A stretch of 64,000 bases of DNA. Origin: a halophilic archaeon SHRA6. GTDB lineage: Archaea; Halobacteriota; Halobacteria; Halobacteriales; Haloferacaceae. The stretch is taken from contig ML241294.1 of assembly GCA_005239175.1 (NCBI GenBank), positions 1,003,275 to 1,067,274 on the forward strand, written 5' to 3'. A program made the position numbers and the translations under genes. This document shows positions 17,324-26,523 of this stretch, piece by piece (the stretch's first letter is position 1; each line of letters starts with the position of its first letter). Below the pieces are notes generated by a model. The model did no database searches. It saw only the letters and a list, made by a program, of their open reading frames with translations, and was not told where the DNA came from.

Positions 17324-17806
17324 TTACTGAAACATTGGCTCACTATCGCCGTAGGCGGCAAGCACGACCGCGACAGCGTACTGGTCTCCAGCCGGCTCCG
17401 CGATCGAGATTTCGTAGCCACGATCGGGACAGGACCACGGCCGAAGCGAGACCCCTGCAGTAAGCCCGGTCTCGAGTTCGTCTCGAACCGATTCGGCGTC
17501 CGGCCCTGTCGCCTCGTAGAACAGGCCGGGACCTGGGCCGATCGCCCATCCCAATCCGGCCGCGATCGACGCCTCATCACCGGGTGCAGCGACGGCTTTC
17601 GACTGGACGACGAACAGCCGGTTACCGGCCGGCCCGAGGTCCGGTGCGGCCTCGACCTGGTGGATGGTTCCGCGATCAGGGACAATAGACGAAACAGTCA
17701 CCAGGTTGTAGTTGTGGAGGTTGATCTCCGCGAGCGCGGCGTCGTAGGCGGCGATCTCAGTCGGGCCGCGGCCGACACCGGCAGCCACGTAGATCGTGGT
17801 GTTCAT
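17324..17806 (-). CDS. pdaD: Pyruvoyl-dependent arginine decarboxylase
   Basis: 160 residues. The self-cleavage site is visible as 'VTVSSIVP' near residue 40; cleavage between the two Ser would create the pyruvoyl cofactor on the larger chain. It makes agmatine from arginine, used in archaea for polyamines and for the agmatidine modification of tRNA-Ile2. Length and motifs ('GVGRGPTE', 'GLGWAIGPGPGL') fit the archaeal family. Acid, glutamate-rich C-terminal part 'GYEISIAEPAG' also conserved. Confidence 0.93.
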   Translation of the reverse strand: MNTTIYVAAGVGRGPTEIAAYDAALAEINLHNYNLVTVSSIVPDRGTIHQVEAAPDLGPAGNRLFVVQSKAVAAPGDEASIAAGLGWAIGPGPGLFYEATGPDAESVRDELETGLTAGVSLRPWSCPDRGYEISIAEPAGDQYAVAVVLAAYGDSEPMFQ

Positions 17807-17935
17807 TGTCCGATGTAGTCGGTCACGCGAATAAGGGGTTACGAAACGCCGCGATCGATGTCAAAAGAGCGTACGTAGCTGTCCAACAGTGAGGACGACC
17901 CTGGCGGCTGTTTCACCGCGTGGCTGTCGGGCCGT

Positions 17936-19159
17936 TCAGTACTGGTATTTGATAACGCCGTCGGGCTCGTCCTCGGAGCGATCGAGCTTCTCGCGGGCGG
18001 CCTCGAAGTCTGCGGTTGTTACCGCGGTGCGATCGTCACGAATGGCAAACATTCCCGCCTCCGTCGAGAGGCTCTTGATGTCTGCGCCGCTGTATCCAGA
18101 GAGATCGTCGGCAATCGAGTCGAGGTCGACGTCGGCAGCGAGGTTCATGTCCTCGGTGTGGATTTTGAGGATACGACGACGACCCTCGAGTTCGGGTTTG
18201 GGTACCTCAATGAGTCGATCGAAGCGGCCGGGGCGAAGGATCGCCTCGTCAAGCATGTCAAATCGGTTGGTCGCGGCGATGATGCGGATCTCGCCGCGAT
18301 CGTCGAAGCCATCCATCTCACTGAGCAGTTGCATCATTGTCCGCTGGACCTCCGCATCACCGGAGGTCTTCGAGTCCGTCCGTCGCGACGCAACCGCGTC
18401 GATTTCGTCGATGAAGACGACCGCTGGCTCGCGCTCGGCGGCAAGTTTGAACAGATCGCGAACCAGCCGCGAGCCCTCGCCAATGAACTTCTGGACGAGT
18501 TCGGAGCCGGCCATCTTGATGAACGTCGCGTCGGTCTCGTTGGCGACCGCCTTCGCGAGCATCGTCTTGCCGGTTCCCGGTGGACCGTGCAACAACACCC
18601 CGGACGGCGGCTCGACGCCAACGGCGTCGAACAGCTCTGGGTTCGACAGTGGATCTTCGACGGCCTCGCGAACCTCGCGAATCTGCTCGTCGATCCCGCC
18701 GATATCCGCGTAGCTCACCGCGGGTGAATCGGTGATCTCCATCGCTTGCGCGCGCGAGTCGGTCTCGTCGTCGAGAACGAGTTCGATCCCGAATGACTCG
18801 TTGATCGCTACCCGATCGCCCGCTTCGATATCGTCGAGAATTCCTGGGGAAACCTCAGTGAGCACCTCTTGATTGTTGCCGTGTTGTTTGATGATGACGC
18901 CGTCTTCGGAGATCTCTTCGACAGAGGCGATGTACAGCGCCGACGTTTTCAACGCGTTGTTGCGACGTTTGAGCCGCTGGACTTCCTCGCGGAGGTCCTG
19001 GCGGCGATCGGTCGCATCTGCGAGGCGGTCATCGAGCTCCTCGTTGACAGAGAGGATGCGCTCGAAGTGCTGTTTGAGCGCGTTGAGGCGTTCAGTATCG
19101 GACATCTCCGGATCTAACTCCAGCCGCGGTTGATCCGGAAGCGACGGGCTACGTGACAT
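17936..19159 (-). CDS. pan: Proteasome-activating nucleotidase PAN
   Basis: 407 residues. N-terminal coiled coil (about residues 20-72), OB domain, then the AAA+ module: Walker A 'GPPGTGKT' at 192-199, Walker B 'VVFIDEID', sensor-1 Asn in 'IIAATNR', and Arg finger region 'ILRPGRFDR'. Forms a hexameric ring that unfolds substrates and feeds them to the 20S proteasome. The C-terminus ends '...IKYQY', which differs from the textbook HbYX motif because Tyr is third-last and last, not penultimate. 'ATTTAT' on the minus strand (19185-19190) is the likely TATA box, ~28 nt upstream. Confidence 0.95.
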   Translation of the reverse strand: MSRSPSLPDQPRLELDPEMSDTERLNALKQHFERILSVNEELDDRLADATDRRQDLREEVQRLKRRNNALKTSALYIASVEEISEDGVIIKQHGNNQEVLTEVSPGILDDIEAGDRVAINESFGIELVLDDETDSRAQAMEITDSPAVSYADIGGIDEQIREVREAVEDPLSNPELFDAVGVEPPSGVLLHGPPGTGKTMLAKAVANETDATFIKMAGSELVQKFIGEGSRLVRDLFKLAAEREPAVVFIDEIDAVASRRTDSKTSGDAEVQRTMMQLLSEMDGFDDRGEIRIIAATNRFDMLDEAILRPGRFDRLIEVPKPELEGRRRILKIHTEDMNLAADVDLDSIADDLSGYSGADIKSLSTEAGMFAIRDDRTAVTTADFEAAREKLDRSEDEPDGVIKYQY

Positions 19160-19184
19160 TCGCTACTGACTCTTTGTGTCGGGG

Positions 19185-19190
19185 ATAAAT
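19185..19190 (-). promoter_or_regulatory. TATA box of pan
   Basis: Reads 'ATTTAT' on the minus strand, ~28 nt upstream of the pan ATG at 19159, consistent with a leaderless or near-leaderless transcript. Confidence 0.45.
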
Positions 19191-19263
19191 GTGCCTTTGG
19201 GTCCAGGACCGCATCGAAGACACCGCAAAACCCGTTACACAACCGATCGGCCGAGACAGTGAC

Positions 19264-21063
19264 TCACTCGAGATTTTGCAGTTCTGCCATCCGATCGAGG
19301 TACTCGCCGTACACCGACAGCGCGGCCTCGATCGGCTCAGGATCGGTCATGTCGATGCCTGCGATTTCGAGCGCCTCAATCGGGTAGACGCTCCCACCAG
19401 CTTCGAGCATCTCGTGATACTCGGCGGCGGCTGGTTCGCCCTCCTCGCGGATCCGCTCGACGATCGCAACTGCCGCAGAAATGCCCGTCGCGTACTGGTA
19501 CACATAGAAATTGTAATAGAAGTGGGGAATTCGCTCCCACTCGCGAGCGATTCGATCGTCGGTCTCTGCAGGCGCGTAGAACTCCGCTTTCAGGTCGCCG
19601 TAGATCTCGTCGAAGACATCCGGCGTGAGCGGCTGGTCGACCTCGGCGAGCGCGTGAATCTCCTGTTCGAAGTCGGCGAACATCGTCTGGCGGAACAGCG
19701 TCGATCGGAACCGCTCAAGATACTCGTCGAGCACAGCCGTTCGCAGTTCGTCGTCTTCGAGGGTTTCGAGCAGGTAGTGGGTGAGAAGCGTCTCGTTGAC
19801 CGTCGAGGCGACCTCGGCGACGAATATCTCATAGCCCGCATCGTGCCACGCCTGTTCATCCTGGGCGAGCTCCGAATGCATTGAGTGGCCGAGTTCGTGC
19901 GCCAGCGTGAACATCGAGGCGATGTCGTCTTGATAGTTCATCATGATGAACGGCTGGGTATCATAGGTACCAGACGAGAACGCACCCGCGCGCTTGCCGC
20001 GATTTTCGTAGACGTCGACCCAGCGATCCTCAAGGCCCTCGGCCATCCGCGACTGATATGCCTCCCCAAGCGGTTCAACTGCCTCGATCACCCACGTCTT
20101 TGCCTGCTCGTAGCTGACCTCTGGTCCTTCCTCACCAGTGATCGACATGTACAGGTCCCACATCTGAAGATCATCGAGGCCGAGCGCGTCGCGCTTCAAC
20201 TCGGCGTGGCGGTGGAGATACCCAATGTTGTCCCGGACCGTATCGACGAGCGTGTCGTATACCTCGACGGGGACGTTTGGGCCGTCGAGTGCAGCCTCCC
20301 GAGCACTGTCGTAGTTTCGGGCTCGCGCCATCTTGACGTCTTTTCTGATCTGGTTTTTTAACGACGTCCCGACTGTGTTTCGGACGTCTTCCCACTCGTC
20401 GTAGAACTCCCCGTAGACGAGTTTACGGAACTCCCGATCTTCGTGTTTTTGCAGCTTCGTGAAGTTGCCCTGACTGATCTCGACCGCCTCGCCGTCAGGA
20501 TCTTCCACAGTCGGAAACTCCATATCGGCGTTCGCGAGCATCGAGTAGATCTCACTTGGCGAACTCGTGACCTCACTGAGTTCCGCGAGGAGTTCTTCGA
20601 CCTCCGCCGATCGGGTGTGTTCTTTTCCGCGCAGAACGTCGTCGAAGTAGTGTTCGTACTCCGCAAGTGCTGGCTCGGCGTCGATGAACGCCTCGATGTC
20701 GTCATCGTCGAGTTCCTGTAGCTCGGGTTCGAGATACGAGATCGCACTCGCAGCCTCCGAGGACAGCGACTGCGCTTTCGCCGACAGCGCCTGATACTCC
20801 TGGTTTCTGGTGTCTTCGCTGCTTCGGAGGTTCGCGTACACGCTCACCTGTGAGACATCTCGCATGATCTCCTCGCGAAGCGATAACAACTCGTGGAGGG
20901 TTTCGGCGTCCTCGGTGACCTGCCCTTCGTAGCGGCGCAACTCATCGATCCGTTCGGAGACCGCCTCGTAGGCCGCCTCCCAGCCCGCGTCGGTCGCATA
21001 GATACTCTCGAGAGACCATTTGTACTCCTCGTCGATCTCGCCGCGTTCGGGAACCGAACTCAT
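19264..21063 (-). CDS. pepF: Oligoendopeptidase F (M3 metallopeptidase)
   Basis: 599 residues from the ATG at 21063 (MSSVPERGEI); a start 13 codons earlier is open. Zinc motif 'LAHELGHSMHSELA' (HExxH) with the downstream Glu in 'NETLLTHYL' fits M3B/PepF. The N-terminal helical half is the substrate-enclosing M3_N domain. Degrades short peptides in the cytoplasm, plausibly the step after proteasomal cleavage; PAN is encoded just downstream on the same strand, 104 nt away, but with its own promoter. Confidence 0.94.
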   Translation of the reverse strand: MSSVPERGEIDEEYKWSLESIYATDAGWEAAYEAVSERIDELRRYEGQVTEDAETLHELLSLREEIMRDVSQVSVYANLRSSEDTRNQEYQALSAKAQSLSSEAASAISYLEPELQELDDDDIEAFIDAEPALAEYEHYFDDVLRGKEHTRSAEVEELLAELSEVTSSPSEIYSMLANADMEFPTVEDPDGEAVEISQGNFTKLQKHEDREFRKLVYGEFYDEWEDVRNTVGTSLKNQIRKDVKMARARNYDSAREAALDGPNVPVEVYDTLVDTVRDNIGYLHRHAELKRDALGLDDLQMWDLYMSITGEEGPEVSYEQAKTWVIEAVEPLGEAYQSRMAEGLEDRWVDVYENRGKRAGAFSSGTYDTQPFIMMNYQDDIASMFTLAHELGHSMHSELAQDEQAWHDAGYEIFVAEVASTVNETLLTHYLLETLEDDELRTAVLDEYLERFRSTLFRQTMFADFEQEIHALAEVDQPLTPDVFDEIYGDLKAEFYAPAETDDRIAREWERIPHFYYNFYVYQYATGISAAVAIVERIREEGEPAAAEYHEMLEAGGSVYPIEALEIAGIDMTDPEPIEAALSVYGEYLDRMAELQNLE

Positions 21064-21161
21064 ACCAATCGGGACGGGTGGCTCGATCGTAAGCCTTGCC
21101 AATCAGCGGCTTCGATCGCCACAACACGTATCATTTTGTCCACGCTCACTAACCGAGGCGT

Positions 21162-22520
21162 ATGAGTGACACCGAGCGATCGGCCGCCCTCTCGGCGGCG
21201 ATCGGACGGACGTGGACGGATGAAACGGCGTGGCAGTTCCTGACCGACCTGACGGCGATTGGCAACCGGATGGGCGGCAGCGAGGGCGAGCGAACAGCCG
21301 CCGAACGCGTCGGCGCTGCCTTCGAAGACGCCGGGCTCGACGGCGTCTCGACCGACTCATTCGAGATGGACGAGTGGCAGCGAGGATCGAGCGAACTCGA
21401 GCTTCGCGGATCAACAGACCGGTCTGGTCGATCCTTCGAGTCGATCGCGCTGCCGTACTCCCCGAGCGGGGCCGAAACTGCCCCGTTCGTCGACGCCGGC
21501 TACGGAACGCCCGCGGAGATTGACGAACTGGACGTGGAGGACCGGATTGTCGTCGCGAGCACGACGACTCCCGAAGGCGGTCGGTTCATCCACCGCATGG
21601 AGAAGTTCGGATATGCGATCGAATCCGGCGCAGTCGGGTTCGTGTTCGTCAACCACACACCCGGACAGCTGCCGCCAACGGGCGCACTCAAATTCGGCCA
21701 AGAGGCCGCGGCGATCGCCGTCGGAGTCAGCAAGGAGACGGGCACGTGGCTCCGCGAGTACGCCGAAAACACAGCGGGACCGAGCGCTGAGCTATCGGTG
21801 TCTGTCGAGGCCGAAACCGTCGCCGGCGAGAGTCAGAACGTCGTCGGTCGACTCGGCCCCAAGACCGACGAGGAGCTGTTGCTCGTCGCACACTACGACG
21901 CGCACGATATCGCCGAGGGAGCGCTGGACAACGGCTGTGGAATCGCAACCGTGCTCGCGGCAGTGCGAATCCTCGCGGCTGCCGAAGACAAACTGACACG
22001 AGGGGTTCGGGTCGTCGCGGTCGGTTGTGAGGAAATCGGACTCCTGGGCGCAGAGCACCTCGCGGCGACGATCGATCATGAGCGCGTCCACGGAGTGCTA
22101 AACGTCGATGGCGCAGGGCGATTCCGCGACCTCGTCGCGTTGGCACACGGCTCTGCGACGGTCGTGGATGTGGCCGAGTCGATCGCAACAGAGACGAACC
22201 AGCCGATCCGAACGGAGCTCGAACCGCACCCGTTCAGCGACCAGTGGCCGTTCGTCCGTGCGGGAATTCCCGCTCTCCAGCTACACAGCGACAGTGACGA
22301 TCGCGGCCGGGGCTGGGGACACACCCACGCAGATACCCGCGATAAGGTCGACGACAGAAATATCCGCGAGCATGGGATCCTCACGGCGCTGTTAGCCCTC
22401 GAACTGGCCGATCGAGAGCTACCCCGACTCGAAGTCGACGAACTGGCCGATCGGTTCCGTGAGGCCGACTTCGAACCGGGGATGCGCGCAGCTGACTTGT
22501 GGCCCGACGACTGGGAGTGA
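21162..22520 (+). CDS. M28 family zinc aminopeptidase
   Basis: 452 residues. Metal ligands of M28 in order: His in 'AHYDAHD', bridging Asp in 'ALDNGCG', Glu pair in 'GCEEIGLLG', Asp in 'LNVDGAG', His in 'GHTHADT'. A PA-domain-like insert precedes the catalytic half. No signal peptide is evident, so it is probably cytoplasmic. Divergent from pepF, with a 98-nt shared promoter gap. Confidence 0.9.
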   Translation: MSDTERSAALSAAIGRTWTDETAWQFLTDLTAIGNRMGGSEGERTAAERVGAAFEDAGLDGVSTDSFEMDEWQRGSSELELRGSTDRSGRSFESIALPYSPSGAETAPFVDAGYGTPAEIDELDVEDRIVVASTTTPEGGRFIHRMEKFGYAIESGAVGFVFVNHTPGQLPPTGALKFGQEAAAIAVGVSKETGTWLREYAENTAGPSAELSVSVEAETVAGESQNVVGRLGPKTDEELLLVAHYDAHDIAEGALDNGCGIATVLAAVRILAAAEDKLTRGVRVVAVGCEEIGLLGAEHLAATIDHERVHGVLNVDGAGRFRDLVALAHGSATVVDVAESIATETNQPIRTELEPHPFSDQWPFVRAGIPALQLHSDSDDRGRGWGHTHADTRDKVDDRNIREHGILTALLALELADRELPRLEVDELADRFREADFEPGMRAADLWPDDWE

Positions 22521-22545
22521 CCCAGTAGTCGGCCATACTACCACC

Positions 22546-23196
22546 TCAGACGGCGATCGCCGACAGTTCCTCGAGCGAGTCGATCTCGTAGGTCGGGTCG
22601 GCGACGAGTTGGTAGTCCGCACGATGGGGCCGGCGGATGAACGCGACGTCCATGCCGGCGCGATCGGCCGCAAGCACGTCGACGTTGCTGTCGCCGACGT
22701 ACAGCGCCGAGTCGACGCCGATCGCCGAGAGCGCGTCCTCCAAGAAGTCTGGCTGGGGTTTACGCCGCTGAAAGCCCTCCAGTGTTGGCGGGCGGCCCGT
22801 CGCGTAGCCAAACAGTGCGGAGAGGTCAAAGCGGTCGACGATCGACTCGACCGTCTCGTGTTGGTTGTTGCTCACGATCCCGAGCGGTGCATCGAGTTCT
22901 GCGAGCGTTCCCACGTCTGCGTACAGCGTTTTTCGGCCGTCTTCGAGCGCCGATCGTTGTGCACCGGCGACCGCCGACTCGCGTTGGGCCCACAGCGCCG
23001 CTGGGTCGATCTCGTAGCGCTCGGCGATCTGCTGAATCCGCGTGATATCGGCGTCGATCATTCCATCGACGACCGCATCGTCGGGCGTGACACCGAATTC
23101 GGCGAACGCGTCACGAACGCCCTGCCGAAGGACCGATCGCGGCGTTGGATACGTCAACACGCCGTCGTTGTCGAAGACAACCGCATCGTAGCACAT
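22546..23196 (-). CDS. HAD superfamily hydrolase
   Basis: 216 residues from the ATG at 23196 (MCYDAVVFDNDGVL). HAD motif I is 'FDNDGVLT', motif II Ser/Asn region 'GIVSNNQ', motif III Lys in 'RRKPQPD', motif IV 'YVGDSNVDV'. Looks like a phosphoglycolate phosphatase/beta-phosphoglucomutase-type phosphatase; substrate unknown. Confidence 0.88.
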   Translation of the reverse strand: MCYDAVVFDNDGVLTYPTPRSVLRQGVRDAFAEFGVTPDDAVVDGMIDADITRIQQIAERYEIDPAALWAQRESAVAGAQRSALEDGRKTLYADVGTLAELDAPLGIVSNNQHETVESIVDRFDLSALFGYATGRPPTLEGFQRRKPQPDFLEDALSAIGVDSALYVGDSNVDVLAADRAGMDVAFIRRPHRADYQLVADPTYEIDSLEELSAIAV

Positions 23197-23288
23197 ACTC
23201 GGCGTTCGGGCCCGATCGAACAAAAAGTTGCTATGAGGAGAGGGGAGCGCTACTGTGAGCTGTATTCACATGCTCGGCGGTGGGCATC

Positions 23289-24155
23289 TTAGCCTTCATC
23301 ACTCGGCGCTGCGTCGCCGGCGTCGCGGAGCCCCTCGACGATCGACGTGTTGGTCCGTTCGACAATCGCGCCCTCGATCGCTCGGCCGCCGATCGCCTCG
23401 ATCGCGCGCTCGCGGGCAGCCTCGTCGACGACGAACGAGAGTTGCGGGTAGACGACAGCCGAGAGCACGAGCGGCTCCGGTGGGGCCGGCGGGATCCCGT
23501 CGCCGCCGTCGATCGATTCGGGACCAAGCAGGCGATCGATAAAGTCAATCGACAGTTCTCCGGTCCCTGCGCGGTGGATAACCGTCACGAGCCGTCGAAC
23601 CAACTCGCGGGCAAATCCACCGGCCGCGAAGCAGAGGACGAGGAAGTGTCCGTCTCGATCGAGCCGTCCAGAGAGGCCACGGTGGGTGCCCTCCGCATCG
23701 GGCGTGAGGTTGTGAAAGTCGTGGCTGCCGCAGAGCTGCTCGAGCGCGGCGGCGGCCCGCTCGTCGTCGATTGGTGGCAGGCTGGCGATCGACTGTTGCT
23801 CACTGGTGGGCGCGTAGAGGTAATAGCTGTACTCGCGGCGATAGGCGTGATGGGTCGGGTGAAACCCGTCCGGGGCGTCAGCGGCCGCGTACGCGCGGAT
23901 CGAACCGGGGAGCTCGCTGTTGAGCGCTCGCGGGGTGAGCCACCCGGGGGCGTCGAACGCGATCGTCTGTGCAATCGCCGACACCCCAGCATCCGTCCGG
24001 CCTGCGGCGGCGTAGCCTGGCGGCGCGCGATCGGGCGCACAGATATCGAGCGACCGGAGCGCAGAAAAGAGAGCACCCTCGACAGTGTGTACGTCCGGCT
24101 GTCGCTGATAGCCGTGAAACGGTCGGCCGTCGTAGGCGAGCCGGAACGCGCGCAT
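23289..24155 (-). CDS. truA: tRNA pseudouridine synthase A
   Basis: 288 residues from the ATG at 24155 (MRAFRLAYDGRPFHGYQRQP). The catalytic Asp lies in 'AAGRTDAGVSA'. Makes pseudouridine at positions 38-40 of the tRNA anticodon arm. One base separates its start from the hisS stop, so hisS-truA is an operon. Confidence 0.95.
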   Translation of the reverse strand: MRAFRLAYDGRPFHGYQRQPDVHTVEGALFSALRSLDICAPDRAPPGYAAAGRTDAGVSAIAQTIAFDAPGWLTPRALNSELPGSIRAYAAADAPDGFHPTHHAYRREYSYYLYAPTSEQQSIASLPPIDDERAAAALEQLCGSHDFHNLTPDAEGTHRGLSGRLDRDGHFLVLCFAAGGFARELVRRLVTVIHRAGTGELSIDFIDRLLGPESIDGGDGIPPAPPEPLVLSAVVYPQLSFVVDEAARERAIEAIGGRAIEGAIVERTNTSIVEGLRDAGDAAPSDEG

Positions 24156-24156
24156 C

Positions 24157-25452
24157 TCAGAAGTCGTCGTACGTCGGTCGATCGAACGCACCGGGGAAAG
24201 CGTCGACGTCGACAGTTGTCTGGTCGCCGGAGGCCATGTCCTTGACTGTCACGTTATCGTCGGCCAGGTCCCGTTCGCCGACGATGACGACCGTCTCCGC
24301 GCCGATCGAGTCCGCATACCCCATCTGTGCGCCGAAGCTTCGATCGGAGAGGTCCGTCTCGACGACGTTGCCCCGATCGCGGAGGTCGCGGGCGATATCC
24401 GCGGCGACCGATCGGGTATCGCCGACGGTCAACACGTAGTAGTCGGTTGTCGCCGCGTCATCGGGCCAGACGCCGGCGCGCTGTAACAGGAGACCAAGCG
24501 GTGCGTGCCCGGGCGCAACGCCAACCGCGGGCGTTGGCTGACCGCCAAAGGATTCGATCAGGTCGTCGTAGCGCCCGCCCCCGAACACCGAGCGGCCGAT
24601 CTCGCCGGTCGAGTCGAAGCATTCGAAGACAACACCAGTGTAGTAATCTAATCCGCGGGCGGTCTCGAGCGAAACTGTGCAGTACTCTCGGGCCCCGAAG
24701 TCTTCAGCGGCTTCGAGAACGGCCTCGAGGTTCTCGACAGCGTCGGCGACGCGATCGGTCCCCGCGAACGCCGTGAGATCCGAGAGGTCGTCGGTGTCGA
24801 GCAGGTCGTCGAATTCGGCTGCCTGGGCGGTACTCAGACCGGCGTCGACGAGGAGGTCGTGGTACTCGGCCGTCTCGATCTTCGCGCTTTTGTCGACCGC
24901 ACGGATTGCAGCCTGCGTATCCACGTCGGCGTCAAAGGCGTCCAACAGCCCGCCGAGGATGTCGCGGTGAGAGACCCGGAACTCGAAGTCTTCCGCAGTG
25001 AGGCCAAGCCCGGTCAAGGCGTCCGCGGCAACGGCGAGCACCTCGGCGTCGGCAGTCGGTTCGCTCGATCCGAAGATGTCGATGTTCGTCTGGTAGAACT
25101 CCCGAAACCGGCCCTGCTGGACCTGCTCGTAGCGCCAAAACGGCCGCGTGGAGTACCACTTGATCGGCTTCGAGAGCGCCTGCTGCTTCGCGACCACCAT
25201 GCGTGCAACCGTTGGAGTCAACTCGGGCGTGAGCGCCACGTCCCGATCGCCCTTGTCGGTGAAGTTGTACAGCTCCTCGACGATCTCCTCGCCGGACTTG
25301 TCGACGTACATCTCGGTCCGTTCGAGCGCCGGCGTCCCGATCTCGCGGAAGCCGTACCGCGCGGCTGCGGTCTCAACCGTGTCGATGACCTCCCGGCGAG
25401 GTGCCATCTCCTCGGGGTAGAAGTCACGAAATCCTTTGAGCCCTTGGTACAT
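24157..25452 (-). CDS. hisS: Histidyl-tRNA synthetase
   Basis: 431 residues from the ATG at 25452 (MYQGLKGFRDFYPEEM). Class II motifs: motif 2 'RFREFYQTNIDIFG', histidine-binding 'RGLDYYTGVVFE', and 'GGGRYDDLI'. A C-terminal anticodon-binding domain is present ('YYVLTVGDT...'). Charges tRNA-His. Upstream neighbour of truA. Confidence 0.96.
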   Translation of the reverse strand: MYQGLKGFRDFYPEEMAPRREVIDTVETAAARYGFREIGTPALERTEMYVDKSGEEIVEELYNFTDKGDRDVALTPELTPTVARMVVAKQQALSKPIKWYSTRPFWRYEQVQQGRFREFYQTNIDIFGSSEPTADAEVLAVAADALTGLGLTAEDFEFRVSHRDILGGLLDAFDADVDTQAAIRAVDKSAKIETAEYHDLLVDAGLSTAQAAEFDDLLDTDDLSDLTAFAGTDRVADAVENLEAVLEAAEDFGAREYCTVSLETARGLDYYTGVVFECFDSTGEIGRSVFGGGRYDDLIESFGGQPTPAVGVAPGHAPLGLLLQRAGVWPDDAATTDYYVLTVGDTRSVAADIARDLRDRGNVVETDLSDRSFGAQMGYADSIGAETVVIVGERDLADDNVTVKDMASGDQTTVDVDAFPGAFDRPTYDDF

Positions 25453-25542
25453 GCACAGAGGTTTTCGAGCGATCGTCTGAAAGCTGTCGGTTCGGCCGCG
25501 ACCTCGGCTCGACAAGATGGCCGCGGAGACGATGCCCCACGA

Positions 25543-26415
25543 TCAGATCGCGATCATCGTTACCCCGATAACCGCGAGCACAGCCGCGACGAGCCGGAGC
25601 CGAAAGTAGCGCTCGCCGAGAATGATTCCGCCGAGAACGACTGCGACGATCGCCTGCGTGTTGATCACCGGAGAGGCGATGCTCGCAGGCAAAAGCGAAA
25701 ACGCGATCGTCGTGGTGTGTTCGCCGAGGGCGACGATCGCGCCGCCGCCGGCAAACAGCGGGATCGATCGCCGCGAAAGCGTCGGTGGGTTCTTGATTGC
25801 ACTCGGCAGGAGCACGATCGCGACCCCAGATAACAGGAGGGGCACCCAAAGCGTTGCGGGGATCGCGAGCTCCTGGAGGGCAACCCGTTTGCCCACGTCG
25901 GAGATCGCATAACAGACCGCACTCAACAGCGCAAACTGTGCGGGCCGAGACTTCGCGGCTTTGCGGAACGGCTCGAAGAACCCGCCGGGCTCGTAGTTCG
26001 CAACGTACACCGCAAGCGTCGCGACGACGAGGCCGCCCACCTGCAGCGGCGTCAGCACCTGTCCGAGGACGAGGATCTCGATCGGCAATACGAACACCGG
26101 GACGATCTTGTTAATCGGCGTAACGTAGGAGACGTCGCCGTCGTCAATCGCCCACAGAAACAGAATGAACGCAGCCGCGGTGGTGACGATCGTCAGCGCG
26201 ACCACGCCGATCGCTGTCGCGTCGACGCCGGTGAACTGGCTCGCTTCGAGATCCGTCTGGGTAATCGCAACCGGCAGGTACCACGTGATCGCCGAGATAT
26301 TGATGAGCACGGTCAGCGCTGCGGGCGGAATACCAACGAACGATCGCTTCAGGACAAAAATATACACGCCCCAGACGAGCGCGGCAGCGACAGCAAACCC
26401 GAGTCCAACGTCCAT
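25543..26415 (-). CDS. EamA/DMT-family transporter
   Basis: 290 residues, almost entirely hydrophobic, with ten predicted membrane helices in two five-helix EamA repeats (about 1-140 and 150-290). Substrate cannot be inferred; the family covers metabolite exporters and importers. Stands alone. Confidence 0.88.
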   Translation of the reverse strand: MDVGLGFAVAAALVWGVYIFVLKRSFVGIPPAALTVLINISAITWYLPVAITQTDLEASQFTGVDATAIGVVALTIVTTAAAFILFLWAIDDGDVSYVTPINKIVPVFVLPIEILVLGQVLTPLQVGGLVVATLAVYVANYEPGGFFEPFRKAAKSRPAQFALLSAVCYAISDVGKRVALQELAIPATLWVPLLLSGVAIVLLPSAIKNPPTLSRRSIPLFAGGGAIVALGEHTTTIAFSLLPASIASPVINTQAIVAVVLGGIILGERYFRLRLVAAVLAVIGVTMIAI

Positions 26416-26477
26416 CGGGTCGGTCGAAGGGCAGCCGCGACAAGAGTGGTTCGATCGCGGGCAACAAGCAAGCGAGC

Positions 26478-26516
26478 AACGACCAAGCGATCGCGACTAA
26501 CAACCAAGCGATCGCG
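26478..26516. repeat. 18-bp direct repeat between the EamA and pilin-like genes
   Basis: 'AAC(G/A)ACCAAGCGATCGCG' at 26478-26495 and 26499-26516, preceded by a partial 'AACAAGCAAGCGA'. Lies in the intergenic gap; no function evident. Confidence 0.45.
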
Positions 26517-26523
26517 GCAGCAC

